Assembly (NCBI RefSeq): GCF_003352065.1
Contig: NZ_CP025803.1
Coordinates: 558,001-622,000 of the forward strand
DNA: 64,000 nt
Direction of reading: 5' to 3'
Origin: Sulfitobacter sp. SK011
GTDB taxonomy: Bacteria > Pseudomonadota > Alphaproteobacteria > Rhodobacterales > Rhodobacteraceae
Numbering within the stretch: the first letter of the stretch is position 1; the number at the start of each line of letters is the position of its first letter. Both the position numbers and the translations under genes were made by a program. Below are positions 18,129-27,668 of this stretch, in pieces. The notes beneath the pieces are model-generated. The model was not told the origin of the DNA, searched no databases, and saw only the letters and a program-made list of their open reading frames with translations.

Positions 18129-19099
18129 GCATGCATCGCCTTCCTGATCCGACCTCGCCGCCCATCATCTTTAAGAGCTACGATGTTCCCGAAACGTTGC
18201 ACGAAAATGCGGCATCCCGTCGGGCAATGGGCTTTAATGGAACAATCGCGGCGGTCAGTCTCGTAGCGGTTTTGACATTCGTGCTTGTCATCATGTCCAC
18301 AGTGCAATTTGGCGGACCAACCGAACCTGTCGCATCTATTGCCTTTGTCGCGCCGACCGAGCCGACACCTTCTGACCTTGAAATATTTGTTGCGGCCAGC
18401 CTTGAGCAAGAAGTGACACGTCAGCAGTCCCCAGACCTGCTGTCGCCAACGGGCGATGCACTGCGCAACGACCCTCGGTTCCCGAACCTTGAGGCGTCAA
18501 TTCTGCAAGGTCTGATGCCAATCCGCACTGTGGGTAAGTTGACCGAGGATGAACGCAAAGCCAAATCCCGCGAAGCATTGGCCATTGTCAGCCGCAACAA
18601 GTTGCGCATGCTGCGTGAGGGTGTTCTGGCAGGTGTATACACCGTCAGCGTCAACACTGAGAACGCTCAGGAACGGATCGTCCTGAAAACCATCAATGCT
18701 GACCTGACCAGCAAAATAATGGCAAATCTGTTGCAAAAAGCAGCGGACGAGGGCCGCATCGAACTCCCGGCGTCATTGAACACGACGGACGGCAACGTCG
18801 ATATGGACACGCTGCTGTTCAATCTGGTTCAGACCTCATTGGCCGAGGATGGGACTGAGGAGGGCGCAGAGGCCGCCCGGGAAATGAGCCGCCGTGCCTT
18901 TGCCGCGTCACGCGCCAAAATCCGCGAGATTGAGGGTAAGCGCATTTACGTGGTCGAGCCGGGTGACAGTCTTGCCTATCTCTCGCTTCAGTTTTACGGG
19001 CGCCCCAGTGACTACCACCGCATTTTTCAGGCAAACCGTCCCCTTCTCAAATCACCCGATCTCATTCAGATTGGCCAGCGCCTGATAATTCCAGGATAA
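18125..19099 (+). CDS. Membrane-anchored LysM-domain protein
   Basis: A 324-residue protein with a short cytoplasmic N-terminus, one membrane helix at about residues 38-58 (AAVSLVAVLTFVLVIMSTV) and a long periplasmic region. The last ~50 residues are a LysM peptidoglycan-binding module (YVVEPGDSLAYLSLQFYG ... ANRPLLKSPDLIQIGQRLIIPG). The middle is helical and charged, without a known enzyme motif. ATG 18125 overlaps the rhodanese stop and follows AAGAAG; the upstream extension is rejected. Together the pair looks like an envelope module of unknown function. Confidence 0.82.
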   Translation: MSMHRLPDPTSPPIIFKSYDVPETLHENAASRRAMGFNGTIAAVSLVAVLTFVLVIMSTVQFGGPTEPVASIAFVAPTEPTPSDLEIFVAASLEQEVTRQQSPDLLSPTGDALRNDPRFPNLEASILQGLMPIRTVGKLTEDERKAKSREALAIVSRNKLRMLREGVLAGVYTVSVNTENAQERIVLKTINADLTSKIMANLLQKAADEGRIELPASLNTTDGNVDMDTLLFNLVQTSLAEDGTEEGAEAAREMSRRAFAASRAKIREIEGKRIYVVEPGDSLAYLSLQFYGRPSDYHRIFQANRPLLKSPDLIQIGQRLIIPG

Positions 19100-19136
19100 T
19101 AAAAAACACAGCGCGCAAAAGCAGCCTTTCTGGCAT

Positions 19137-19164
19137 CGGGCCGATTCTTAACAGGGTCGGCCCG
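19137..19164 (+). terminator. Hairpin after the LysM gene
   Basis: An 8-bp perfect stem, CGGGCCGA (19137-19144) with TCGGCCCG (19157-19164), lies 38 bases after the LysM gene stop, with a short TTTT downstream after CTGGC. It is a probable terminator or transcript-end structure before mutL. Confidence 0.55.
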
Positions 19165-19283
19165 CTGGCTTTTACGCAGTCTGGCCAAGGGCCGGACTGT
19201 TGCGGGTCTGCCGCCAAATTAGCCGTGGATAACTATGTTCCACCGCTGGAAGAATCGCCCTTAGATATGCTAGGTCTAGCGGT

Positions 19284-21125
19284 ATGGCCCGTCCTAACCC
19301 CAATATAAGCGAAACGCAGCCCATCATCCGTCAACTGGATGAAGCTGCCGTGAACCGCATTGCAGCGGGCGAGGTGGTTGAACGCCCGGCATCTGCCGTC
19401 AAAGAGCTGGTGGAAAATGCCATTGATGCGGGCGCGCAGCGGATCACCGTGGAATATAGCGATGGCGGCAAGACCCTGATCCGGGTGACAGACGACGGAT
19501 GCGGAATGGCACCGGGTGATCTGACGCTGGCGATGTCACGGCATGCGACTTCCAAAATCGACGGGTCTGACCTGCTGAACATTCATTCGTTCGGGTTCAG
19601 GGGCGAAGCGTTGCCTTCCCTTGGGGCTGTTGGTCGTCTGACGATTGCCAGCCGGGCCGCCGGTCATGACGGTGCCGAAATTGCGGTGAATGGGGGTCAC
19701 GCCACACCCGTTCGCCCCGCTGCATTGAATGGCGGCACCGTTGTGACGCTGCGCGATCTATTTTTTGCCACACCAGCGCGGTTGAAATTCTTGCGCACGG
19801 ACCGCGCAGAGGCGCAGGCAATTGGCGATGTGATCAAACGTCTGGCGATGGCAGAGCCGTTCGTTCAATTTGTGCTGCGCGATGTATCGGGCGACGGTTC
19901 GGGACGCGAGGTGTTCCGCGCCGCGGCAGAACAAGGTGAAATGTTCGATGCGTTGCAGGGACGGCTGGCACAGGTTCTGGGGCGCGAATTTGCAGATAAC
20001 GCACTGCCCATTGATGCGACGCGCGAGGGGCTTCACCTGACCGGTTTTGCCGCCCTTCCAACATATTCACGCGGGTCTGCTGTGATGCAGTATCTCTTCG
20101 TCAATGGCCGTCCGGTCAGGGATAAACTGCTGGTTGGCGCGTTGCGCGGTGCCTATTTCGATTTTCTGAGCCGTGACCGCCATCCTGCCGCCGCGCTGTT
20201 TCTGGATTGCGATCCGACACTGGTCGATGTGAATGTCCATCCGGCAAAATCCGAGGTCCGCTTTCGCGATCCCGGGTTGGCGCGGGGGCTGATTGTGTCG
20301 GCACTGCGCCATGCGTTGGCCGAGGCCGGACATCGTGCCTCAACGACGGTTGCCGGGGCCACATTGGGCGCAATGCGTCCAGAGCCGACCGGCGCGCGTG
20401 TCTATCAGATGGACCGCCCCAGCGCTGGCGCACGGATGACAGCCTATACCACCCAAGCGCCCGGTTTTGCGGAAACGGCCGGGATGTGGGGACGGGTCGA
20501 AAGCGCGGCACAAGAGCCAGAACAGACAGAAAATGACGCGACGCATCACCCGCTGGGGGCCGCGCGCGGGCAGGTACATGAAAACTATATCATCGCGCAG
20601 ACCGCCACTGGCATGGTGATCGTTGACCAACACGCCGCGCATGAACGGCTGGTCTATGAAAAGCTCAAAAACCAGATGGCGGAAAATGGCGTTGCAGCGC
20701 AGGCGTTGCTGATCCCCGAGATTGTTGAACTGTCCGCTGGGGATTCCGCACGGCTGCTGGAATGTGCTGACGATTTGGCGCGCTTGGGTCTTGGCATCGA
20801 AGCATTTGGGGGGGGTGCCATTGCCGTGCGCGAAACGCCTGCCATTCTTGGCCCGGTGAATGCGCGGGCCTTGATCATGGATATCCTTGATGAACTTGCA
20901 GACCAAAACGAAAGCAATATCGTGCAAGCCAAGATCGAAGCGATCCTCAGTCGTATTGCTTGCCATGGCTCAATCCGGTCCGGCCGTTGGATGCGCGCCG
21001 AGGAAATGAATGCGCTCTTGCGCGAGATGGAAGCGACACCGCATTCGGGTCAGTGCAACCACGGTCGCCCGACATATGTTGAACTCAAACTGGCCGATAT
21101 TGAACGGCTATTCGGACGCACATGA
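19284..21125 (+). CDS. mutL: DNA mismatch repair protein MutL (endonuclease type)
   Basis: MutL couples MutS mismatch recognition to strand incision. The 613-residue protein has the GHKL ATPase motifs [17 protein letters not shown] and [11 protein letters not shown] in the first ~100 residues. The C-terminal domain carries the nicking-endonuclease motif [12 protein letters not shown] and the metal-site motifs ACHGSIRSG and [11 protein letters not shown], as expected for a bacterium without MutH. The N-terminus is about 15 residues longer than usual. No clear ribosome site lies before ATG 19284. It overlaps rmuC by 4 bases (ATGA). Confidence 0.97.
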   Translation: MARPNPNISETQPIIRQLDEAAVNRIAAGEVVERPASAVKELVENAIDAGAQRITVEYSDGGKTLIRVTDDGCGMAPGDLTLAMSRHATSKIDGSDLLNIHSFGFRGEALPSLGAVGRLTIASRAAGHDGAEIAVNGGHATPVRPAALNGGTVVTLRDLFFATPARLKFLRTDRAEAQAIGDVIKRLAMAEPFVQFVLRDVSGDGSGREVFRAAAEQGEMFDALQGRLAQVLGREFADNALPIDATREGLHLTGFAALPTYSRGSAVMQYLFVNGRPVRDKLLVGALRGAYFDFLSRDRHPAAALFLDCDPTLVDVNVHPAKSEVRFRDPGLARGLIVSALRHALAEAGHRASTTVAGATLGAMRPEPTGARVYQMDRPSAGARMTAYTTQAPGFAETAGMWGRVESAAQEPEQTENDATHHPLGAARGQVHENYIIAQTATGMVIVDQHAAHERLVYEKLKNQMAENGVAAQALLIPEIVELSAGDSARLLECADDLARLGLGIEAFGGGAIAVRETPAILGPVNARALIMDILDELADQNESNIVQAKIEAILSRIACHGSIRSGRWMRAEEMNALLREMEATPHSGQCNHGRPTYVELKLADIERLFGRT

Positions 21126-22360
21126 TTGAAATTGCAGGGCAAAGATATGAATGGGGTGATCCCCTTGTAATCGCCGCATTAAGCGGCGCGGCGATTTTGG
21201 TGGTCATCTTCATCCTGTTGATCATGGCGGTGCGTGCCGCCGGTCGCTCTGCCAGAATGGCGGCCCCGCTGAGCCAACAAATGCAAATCATGGGCGGCCA
21301 CGTGCAGCAATTGGGCGCGGGGCAGGAACAATTGCGGGGGGGTCTGCAAACCGTATCTGACACCCAGGCCAATGCCCAGGCGCAGATGATCCAAAGCATG
21401 GAGGCACGGCTGGCCAGTGTTCAGCAGAACATGCAGGACCGGCTGGCCGACAATGCCGCTAAATCCGCACGCTCCTTGGCCGAGATGCAGGAACGGATGA
21501 GTGAGACGCTGCACGGGTCATCCAAACAGACAACGACCAGCCTGACCCAGTTGCAGGAACGTCTGGCGTCTATCGACAAGGCGCAGGATAACATCACCAA
21601 ATTAAGCGGTGATGTGCTGAGCCTTCAGGACATTCTGAGCAACAAGCAGACGCGCGGGGCTTTTGGCGAAATCCAGTTGACCGATATCGTGTCCAAAGCG
21701 CTTCCAACAGACAGCTATGCCCTGCAGGCGACGCTGTCGAACGGCAAACGTGCCGATTGTCTGATCCATTTGCCGAACCCGCCCGGTCCGATCGTGATCG
21801 ACAGCAAATTCCCGCTGGAGGCCTACGAGGCACTGCGTCGGGCCAAGACCGAAATCGAGCTAAAAGCCGCTGCTGCGCAGATGAAAGTTGCGGTCCGCGC
21901 TCACATCAATGCCATTTCGGACAAATACATTCTTGAGGGGGAGACCGCCGACGGCGCATTGATGTTCTTGCCGTCAGAGGCGGTCTATGCCGAACTGCAC
22001 GCGAATTTTCCTGAACTGGTGCGGTATGGTTTTGACTGCCGGGTGTGGATTGTATCGCCGACCACGTGTATGGCCACCCTGAACACCATGCGCGCGATCC
22101 TCAAAGATGCCCGCATGCGCGAACAGGCGGGGGCCATCCGCAAGACGCTCAAGCAATTGCACCGCGACGTAGAACTTGTGGTCTCGCGTGTGGACAAGCT
22201 GAACACCCATTTTGGTCAGGCACGTGCCGATCTTGACGGCATCGGCACTGCTGCGGAACGGGCGGGCAAACGCGCCGCCCGTCTGGACAATTTCGATTTT
22301 GAGGAATTGACCCCCGAAGAGTCCGTCAACGTTGTGCCACTGACCAAACCCGAAGGTTAG
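21122..22360 (+). CDS. rmuC: DNA recombination protein RmuC
   Basis: RmuC limits rearrangement at inverted repeats; the family has a restriction-endonuclease-like core. The 412-residue protein has an N-terminal membrane helix (about residues 16-38), a long glutamine-rich coiled coil (about 45-175, with repeated LQERL/MQERM) and the RmuC domain, which contains [27 protein letters not shown] and [11 protein letters not shown]. It is coupled to mutL by an ATGA overlap, so both genes of the operon concern genome stability. The end overlaps the convergent chrR stop by 4 bases. Confidence 0.95.
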   Translation: MIEIAGQRYEWGDPLVIAALSGAAILVVIFILLIMAVRAAGRSARMAAPLSQQMQIMGGHVQQLGAGQEQLRGGLQTVSDTQANAQAQMIQSMEARLASVQQNMQDRLADNAAKSARSLAEMQERMSETLHGSSKQTTTSLTQLQERLASIDKAQDNITKLSGDVLSLQDILSNKQTRGAFGEIQLTDIVSKALPTDSYALQATLSNGKRADCLIHLPNPPGPIVIDSKFPLEAYEALRRAKTEIELKAAAAQMKVAVRAHINAISDKYILEGETADGALMFLPSEAVYAELHANFPELVRYGFDCRVWIVSPTTCMATLNTMRAILKDARMREQAGAIRKTLKQLHRDVELVVSRVDKLNTHFGQARADLDGIGTAAERAGKRAARLDNFDFEELTPEESVNVVPLTKPEG

Positions 22361-23001
22361 ATGCCGACGAAACGCTGAACGATCCGCGGCAGCAATTTTT
22401 TGAATTCCAATGGTGCATCCGTTACCGCAAGACAGATGCAATCGTCACCAATGTCAGCGATGGGTGTGTGGGTTACGCTGCCATCGGCGACCTCGATATC
22501 ACCACGGGCAAATCTATCGTCTTCATCAAAGAATGCGCCTTGCAATACCAAGGTCAATTCATTGCCGCCGTGACTGTGATCGGGCATTGCAACACCCGCC
22601 GGAATGTAAAGCAGCCGTGCAACCGCCTCTGACGAGGTGGTCAATATCGCTTGCTTTACGCCCATGCCAATCGGCCGCCATTTGATGCTTTCCAGATCAC
22701 CGCCAACATAGTCTTGCAATGGACCGGGCAGTGTACCCTTTTTCATCACCCTGTGCGGTGGCGTTTGCGCCTCGGGCAGATCCAGCCGTGCCATCACATG
22801 TGCAAGGCTTTCATCCGCCAGATCAGAAACCTCAACGGTGTCCATCAAAACACCCCCAACCGCATCGCAGCTTGCGACAGCCGCCCGGCACTCATCACAG
22901 AGCGATACATGTGACGCAACAGCGAGATTGAACGCCTCTGGTAAAGTACCTGCGGCATAAGCCATCAAGGTGGCGTCATCCAAATGATGTCTGATAGTCA
23001 T
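22357..23001 (-). CDS. chrR: Anti-sigma factor ChrR (zinc cupin)
   Basis: ChrR holds the sigma factor RpoE inactive until singlet oxygen or a related stress triggers release. With the start at ATG 23001 (GAAGG five bases upstream) the protein has 214 residues, and the zinc ligands fall at His6, His31, Cys35 and Cys38, the same numbers I recall for R. sphaeroides ChrR. An upstream TTG at 23013 is therefore rejected. The C-terminal cupin domain has the metal site His142, His144, Glu148 and His178 (DHSHGGNE and VTHTP). It lies just downstream of rpoE, 8 bases apart. Confidence 0.95.
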   Translation of the reverse strand: MTIRHHLDDATLMAYAAGTLPEAFNLAVASHVSLCDECRAAVASCDAVGGVLMDTVEVSDLADESLAHVMARLDLPEAQTPPHRVMKKGTLPGPLQDYVGGDLESIKWRPIGMGVKQAILTTSSEAVARLLYIPAGVAMPDHSHGGNELTLVLQGAFFDEDDRFARGDIEVADGSVTHTPIADIGDDCICLAVTDAPLEFKKLLPRIVQRFVGI

Positions 23002-23009
23002 ATTTACCT

Positions 23010-23555
23010 TCAATTCATAGCGTGGCGTAAACGGTCAAGCGCCAGTCGAATACGGGATTTGATCGTGCCCAATGGCAGACCGGTGATTTTTGCAATTTCG
23101 GCTTGGCTGAGATCGCCAAAATAGGCCTTTTCGATCAGCTCGCGCTGCGCATCAGGCAAGGCGATCATCGCCGCCTTGAGCTGTTCGGTTTCTTGCATCA
23201 GCGCGATTGTGTCAGCCTGATCCGGTTCCGGCTCAGGTCCCCATGTCAGCTCTTCCGGCTCAGGACGGCGCTGCCGGCGCAACATGTCGATGCGGCGATT
23301 GCGGGCGATGGTAAATATCCATGTGGCAACCGAGGCGCGCGTCGGGTCGAATTGTTCCGACTTGTGCCAAAGGGTTGTCATCACATCCTGCGCACATTCC
23401 TCGGCCATTGCGGCATCGGCACCGGACTTGATCAAAAACCCTTTTATGCGCGGCGCGAAATGGGTGAAGAGCGCGGCAAACGCCTTGCGGTCTTTCTGAT
23501 CCCGAACGCGCAACATCTCGGCGATCCAATCTGAGTTCTGTGACTTCTGCTCCAT
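23010..23555 (-). CDS. rpoE: ECF sigma factor RpoE (ChrR-controlled)
   Basis: A 181-residue group IV sigma factor directing the photo-oxidative stress response. Region 2 is seen as FAALFTHFAPRIKGFLIKSGAD and WIFTIARNRRIDMLRRQRR, and region 4 as LSQAEIAKITGLPLGTIKSRIRLALDRLR. The start ATG 23555 follows GGGAAG with 6-base spacing and gives the family-like N-terminus MEQKSQNSDWIAEML. ATG 23579 is an alternative, and the frame stays open further upstream. It forms an operon with chrR and is divergent from a five-gene operon that matches the R. sphaeroides RpoE regulon. Confidence 0.95.
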   Translation of the reverse strand: MEQKSQNSDWIAEMLRVRDQKDRKAFAALFTHFAPRIKGFLIKSGADAAMAEECAQDVMTTLWHKSEQFDPTRASVATWIFTIARNRRIDMLRRQRRPEPEELTWGPEPEPDQADTIALMQETEQLKAAMIALPDAQRELIEKAYFGDLSQAEIAKITGLPLGTIKSRIRLALDRLRHAMN

Positions 23556-23670
23556 CGACAACTTCCCAAACCCCGACATCTTGCCGCCCCACAACGCACA
23601 GGGACCCCCATCAGTCAGAGTGGCGGGCCGGGGCAGAGATTGCAATGTATGTGTCGAGGCGTTCATATCC

Positions 23671-23700
23671 AGAATACGTGACACATCGCGGAACGGATCA
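23671..23700 (-). promoter_or_regulatory. Candidate RpoE-dependent promoter of rpoE-chrR
   Basis: Read on the minus strand, TGATCC (23700-23695), an 18-base spacer and TATTCT (23676-23671). TGATCC with an 18-base spacer is the -35 pattern of R. sphaeroides RpoE promoters as I recall them; the -10 is a weaker match. The leader to ATG 23555 would be about 110 bases. Autoregulation is expected for this family. Confidence 0.5.
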
Positions 23701-23719
23701 ATTTCTTTCGAACTCTTTT

Positions 23720-23749
23720 GCATCCATCCGCGTGGTTGGTGCGTATAGT
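23720..23749 (+). promoter_or_regulatory. Candidate RpoE promoter of the divergent five-gene operon
   Basis: GCATCC (23720-23725), exactly 18 bases, then TATAGT (23744-23749). Spacing and the ATCC end of the -35 match the RpoE pattern, though the first two -35 bases differ. Transcription would start near 23757, about 30 bases before the ATG at 23788. Confidence 0.45.
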
Positions 23750-23787
23750 AAGCAAAAGACTAAGAAAGTACGGGAATAAAATAGCTT

Positions 23788-25107
23788 ATGCCAATCGAAG
23801 CAGCGACCAATGGTCCCTTTGCCTCCTCCAAAAAACAACGCAACATCGCCGTGATCGGTGCAGGCATCTCAGGGATGGGGGCGGCGCATCTGTTGGGCGG
23901 CAATCACCGCGTGACCTTGTTTGAGGCAGGCAAAAAAATAGGCGGTCACGCAAGGACTGTCATGGCGGGAAAAAACGGTGATCAACCCGTAGATACCGGG
24001 TTTATCGTTTTTAATTACGCCAATTATCCATATCTGGCCGGACTTTTCGCCGAACTTGACGTCCCTGTGGTTAAATCCAACATGAGCTTTGGGGCCTCTA
24101 TTGACGGCGGGCGGTTTGAATATGCGCTGACCAGCCTCGACGCTGTTTTTGCGCAGCGCCGAAATCTATTGAACCCGGCTTTCATAGGCATGTTGCGGGA
24201 TATCTTTCGGTTCAACAAACACGCGTTGAAAATTGCCAAGGATCAGAACCTCACGATCGCCGAGTTCTTGTCGCTATTGGGCACTGGTCGCTATTTCCGA
24301 GATTACTATCTTGCACCGTTGTCAGGTGCGATCTGGTCCACACCCACCGACAAGATCATGGATTTTCCCGCCCATGCGATGATCAATTTTTTCGAAAACC
24401 ACGCCTTGCTTAATTACTCCGGTCAGCATCAGTGGTACACCGTCAAAGGCGGCTCACAGGAATATGTGACGCGGCTGGATCGTGCGATGCGCAACAAGGG
24501 TATCGACATTCGCCTGAACGCTGCCGTGCAGGGGGTGCGCCGCACGCCAATGGGCGCAGAGGTCAAGACATGGGGCGGGGATTGGGAACAATTTGACGAG
24601 GTCATATTCGCCACCCATTCTGACGACACTCTTGGGATGCTGACAGACGCAAAACCACACGAAAAACGCAGCTTGGGCGCGATTAAATATCAACCGAACG
24701 ACATTACCCTGCATGCCGATACTTCCATCATGCCCAAGCGCCGATCCACCTGGGCCTCTTGGGTTTACACCGAAGATGGCAATGCGAAATCTGACAAGAT
24801 TGACCTGACCTATTGGATGAATTCCCTGCAGCCGATTCCGATGGACGATTTGCATTTTGTGACCCTCAACACAAAACGCACCATCCGTGAAGAGTTGATC
24901 TATGACCAGACCACGTTGCGCCACCCGGTCTATGACCTTGCTGCACTATCGGCACAAAGGGAAATCGCGACATTCAATGGCACAGATAACACCTGGTTCT
25001 GCGGCGCTTGGATGCGCAATGGGTTTCACGAAGACGGGCTGGCCAGTGCCGTCGAAGTTGTGCATCGCATCGAAGGTGCAGCAGGCCTGACGATGGCAGC
25101 AGAGTGA
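23788..25107 (+). CDS. FAD-dependent amine-oxidase-like oxidoreductase of the RpoE regulon
   Basis: A 439-residue flavoprotein. The dinucleotide-binding motif is NIAVIGAGISGMGAAHLLGG followed by LFEAGKKIGGHARTV. The C-terminal flavin motif region is NTWFCGAWMRNGFHEDGLASAVE. It is the first gene of the operon divergent from rpoE and corresponds in position and type to RSP1091 of R. sphaeroides, a member of the singlet-oxygen regulon. From memory, genes of that operon are linked to furan fatty acid formation on membrane lipids; I cannot say which step this protein would do. No clear ribosome site is visible before ATG 23788. Confidence 0.9.
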   Translation: MPIEAATNGPFASSKKQRNIAVIGAGISGMGAAHLLGGNHRVTLFEAGKKIGGHARTVMAGKNGDQPVDTGFIVFNYANYPYLAGLFAELDVPVVKSNMSFGASIDGGRFEYALTSLDAVFAQRRNLLNPAFIGMLRDIFRFNKHALKIAKDQNLTIAEFLSLLGTGRYFRDYYLAPLSGAIWSTPTDKIMDFPAHAMINFFENHALLNYSGQHQWYTVKGGSQEYVTRLDRAMRNKGIDIRLNAAVQGVRRTPMGAEVKTWGGDWEQFDEVIFATHSDDTLGMLTDAKPHEKRSLGAIKYQPNDITLHADTSIMPKRRSTWASWVYTEDGNAKSDKIDLTYWMNSLQPIPMDDLHFVTLNTKRTIREELIYDQTTLRHPVYDLAALSAQREIATFNGTDNTWFCGAWMRNGFHEDGLASAVEVVHRIEGAAGLTMAAE

Positions 25108-25117
25108 TGATGAAACC

Positions 25118-25876
25118 ATGACAGCAACAGTCGATCATATCGCAGGTCATACGTTTCACGGCCGCAAGGGTGCGGTTGAAAACGCGTTCCGATATTCCAT
25201 TGACTATGTGCTTTGCGATGCAGAAGTACCCGTCACCACGCCCCTGCTGTTCGGACGCAACAAAGCGGGTGTTTCATCGCTTCAGGACGTGGACCATGGG
25301 GGAGCGCCCAAACAGGGTCGGGGCGCGCCGTGGGTGCGTGACGTATTGCTGGAACATAATGTGAAGGGCGTAGATCAGATTGAGCTTTTGGCCCAACCGC
25401 GTGTTCTGGGCCATGTCTTTAACCCGGTCAGCTTTTGGCTCTGTCGCCGAGGCGGGGCGCTGATTGCGGTGATCGCCGAAGTTTCCAACACCTATGGGGA
25501 CCGTCACTGCTATCTCTGTCATCACGACGATCTGCGCCCCATCGCGGCTAATGATCATCTGCATGCAACAAAGATATTTCATGTCTCGCCGTTCCAGCCG
25601 GTGACGGGGTCTTATACATTTCGATTTGATATTCGAGACGACCGCATCGGGATATGGATCGATTATACCGCAGGCAATGGCGGCCTGATCGCAACACTCA
25701 CTGGCAAGCGTAAGCCGCTGACAAATTTGGGAATACTGCATGCACTTTGGCGACGTCCGTTTGGGGCGCGGCGGGTGCTGGCGTTGATCCACTGGCAGGC
25801 TCTTAAGCTTTGGTGGAAAGGTGCCACCTTTCGACCGCGCCCCACGCCCCCGGAAAAAGAAATCACCCGCGGATGA
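25118..25876 (+). CDS. DUF1365 family protein
   Basis: A 252-residue protein of the DUF1365 family, almost always found next to the FAD oxidoreductase encoded upstream. Visible conserved segments are FRYSIDYVLCD, LLAQPRVLGHVFNPVSFWLC, EVSNTYGDRHCYL and KIFHVSPFQPVTGSYTFRF. No signal peptide is seen. Function is not established; the pairing suggests a role in lipid or fatty-acyl modification under oxidative stress (RSP1090-like position). It overlaps the MFS gene by ATGA. Confidence 0.88.
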   Translation: MTATVDHIAGHTFHGRKGAVENAFRYSIDYVLCDAEVPVTTPLLFGRNKAGVSSLQDVDHGGAPKQGRGAPWVRDVLLEHNVKGVDQIELLAQPRVLGHVFNPVSFWLCRRGGALIAVIAEVSNTYGDRHCYLCHHDDLRPIAANDHLHATKIFHVSPFQPVTGSYTFRFDIRDDRIGIWIDYTAGNGGLIATLTGKRKPLTNLGILHALWRRPFGARRVLALIHWQALKLWWKGATFRPRPTPPEKEITRG

Positions 25877-27108
25877 CGGCACGTTCACAACGATTGCCGT
25901 CTTATGCGTTGTTCGCCGCTTTGCTGTCTGCTGCGGGTTTGCCGATCTATATTCACGCGCCGAAGTTCTTTGTCGATGAATACGGCGTGTCGTTGGCAGC
26001 ACTCGGGGCCGTCCTTTTTGGCTTGCGACTGCTGGATGTGGTGCAAGATCCGTTGCTTGGGCGGTTGTCAGAAGCTTTGCGCCACCAGCGCGGATTGGCG
26101 GTCGGAATTGCCGCCGCCATCATGGCCATCGCGATGTTCGGTTTGTTCGCCGTAAACCCCCTGGGATCACCATTGATCTGGTTTGGCGCTATGCTGACAT
26201 TGGTCTTTTCTGCGTTCAGTTTTTTGACGATCTGTTTTTATGCCCAAGGCGTGGCAAAGGCCGATCTGATGCCCGGCAAAGGCCACCTTGAATTGGCGCG
26301 GTGGCGTGAAACGGGCGCGCTTTTGGGCATTTGCGTGGCGTCTGTGACACCAGTGGGACTGGGGATTTGGCTTGACGCACCCTTTGCCGGGTTTGCGGCA
26401 GGGTTCATCGTGCTGGCCTTGGCAGCCGTCTGGTCCATGCGGGGTGAATGGCGGGACGCCGATCTGCCAACCTCAACAGGTTTCGCAACCGTCCTGCGCG
26501 ATCCGATTGCACGGACACTGTTGCTGATTGCCCTGTTTAACGCGGCACCGGTCGCCGTTAGCTCAACACTTTTTCTGTTCTACGTAGAGATCGCGCTGGA
26601 GGCACCGGGTTTTGAGGGGCCATTGCTGCTTTTGTTCTTTCTGAGCGCTGCTGTCGCGGCCCCGTTCTGGGGATTGGTGGCCGAGCGGTTTGGCGGCAAG
26701 CGGGTTCTGCTGCTCGCGATGGTGCTTGGCATTGCGGCATTTGGCGGGGCGCTGTTTCTGGGTCCGGGGGATGTTTGGCTGTTCGTCATCGTCTGCGCGG
26801 CCTCGGGGGCGGTGCTGGGGGCTGACATGACGTTGTTGCCCGCGCTGTTTGCGACGCGTATGGCCAAAATCTCACCCTCAGCGGCCATCGGCTTTGGCTT
26901 GTGGTCGTTTGTTTCAAAGTTCACATTGGCATTGGCGGCTGTTGCCCTACTTCCTTTGCTGGAGGGGGCGGGATTACAGTCGGGTTCTGGTAAAAGCCCG
27001 CAAGAAGCAGTGCAACTGCTGATCTGGCTTTATGCCGGTGTTCCTTGCATGCTGAAACTCATTGCCATTGCGCTGTTGGGCAGCGTCAAAGAGATTGGGG
27101 ATAGCTAA
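25873..27108 (+). CDS. MFS transporter (GPH/melibiose-permease-like)
   Basis: A 411-residue integral membrane protein with about 12 helices. The motif GLRLLDVVQDPLLGRLSEALRH after the second helix is typical of glycoside-pentoside-hexuronide type MFS carriers, which are Na+/H+ symporters. The start is ATG 25873, overlapping the DUF1365 stop; upstream codons are rejected. It matches the position of RSP1089 in the R. sphaeroides RpoE-dependent operon. Substrate unknown; a sugar is not implied by the operon context. Confidence 0.9.
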   Translation: MTARSQRLPSYALFAALLSAAGLPIYIHAPKFFVDEYGVSLAALGAVLFGLRLLDVVQDPLLGRLSEALRHQRGLAVGIAAAIMAIAMFGLFAVNPLGSPLIWFGAMLTLVFSAFSFLTICFYAQGVAKADLMPGKGHLELARWRETGALLGICVASVTPVGLGIWLDAPFAGFAAGFIVLALAAVWSMRGEWRDADLPTSTGFATVLRDPIARTLLLIALFNAAPVAVSSTLFLFYVEIALEAPGFEGPLLLLFFLSAAVAAPFWGLVAERFGGKRVLLLAMVLGIAAFGGALFLGPGDVWLFVIVCAASGAVLGADMTLLPALFATRMAKISPSAAIGFGLWSFVSKFTLALAAVALLPLLEGAGLQSGSGKSPQEAVQLLIWLYAGVPCMLKLIAIALLGSVKEIGDS

Positions 27109-27668
27109 TGGAAGCTTTTTTGTGGTTCATGATCGGTCTGTGCATTGCAGTCTCGCTTGTTTTCATGCGCCGGAGATATGCAGAATTTCCCGGCCAGACC
27201 CCGCAAGACTATGACGATGGTTTCCCCGCGTTTTCCCTGAAGGAACACCTCAACGGTGAGATGATCTGTGAAGGTATTATTTTTGGTCCGATGGGCAGGA
27301 TGACAAGTTCGTTTGTCGCGGATTTCAACATCACCTGGGATGGCGATACCGGCGTGATGGCTGAAGAGTTTCGATACAATGACGGCTCGACCCAACTTCG
27401 CCAATGGACAATCACCATGGGTGAGGATGGGCACTTTACTGCCGCCGCACCTGACGTTCCGGGCAAGGGGCGCGGTGTTCAGGCCGGGTCAGCCGTGCAA
27501 ATGCGATATAAGATCAAGCTGCCAGAGGATGTGGGCGGACATGTCCTGAACACGGTCGACTGGATGTATCTGACCCCAGACGGAACAATTGTGAATCGCA
27601 GCCAGTTTCGGAAATTCGGTTTTAAGGTGGCTGAACTGGTGGCCACGATCCGCCCCAAGGAGATGTAA
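27108..27668 (+). CDS. DUF3833 family protein
   Basis: A 186-residue protein with an N-terminal membrane anchor (residues 4-21, FLWFMIGLCIAVSLVFM) and a beta-rich lipocalin-like remainder with conserved segments (LKEHLNGEMICEGIIFGPMGRM, DFNITWDGDTG, WMYLTPDGTIVNRSQFRKFGFKV). This is the DUF3833 pattern, function unknown. It starts on the last base of the MFS stop codon (TAATG) and ends the same way into the SDR gene, so it is tightly coupled. Position matches RSP1088. Confidence 0.85.
   Translation: MEAFLWFMIGLCIAVSLVFMRRRYAEFPGQTPQDYDDGFPAFSLKEHLNGEMICEGIIFGPMGRMTSSFVADFNITWDGDTGVMAEEFRYNDGSTQLRQWTITMGEDGHFTAAAPDVPGKGRGVQAGSAVQMRYKIKLPEDVGGHVLNTVDWMYLTPDGTIVNRSQFRKFGFKVAELVATIRPKEM

Noticed and set aside
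23556-23723. N-terminal extension of RpoE of up to 56 residues
   Set aside because: The frame is open, but GGGAAG before ATG 23555 and the family-like start argue for the short form; the extension contains the promoter region.
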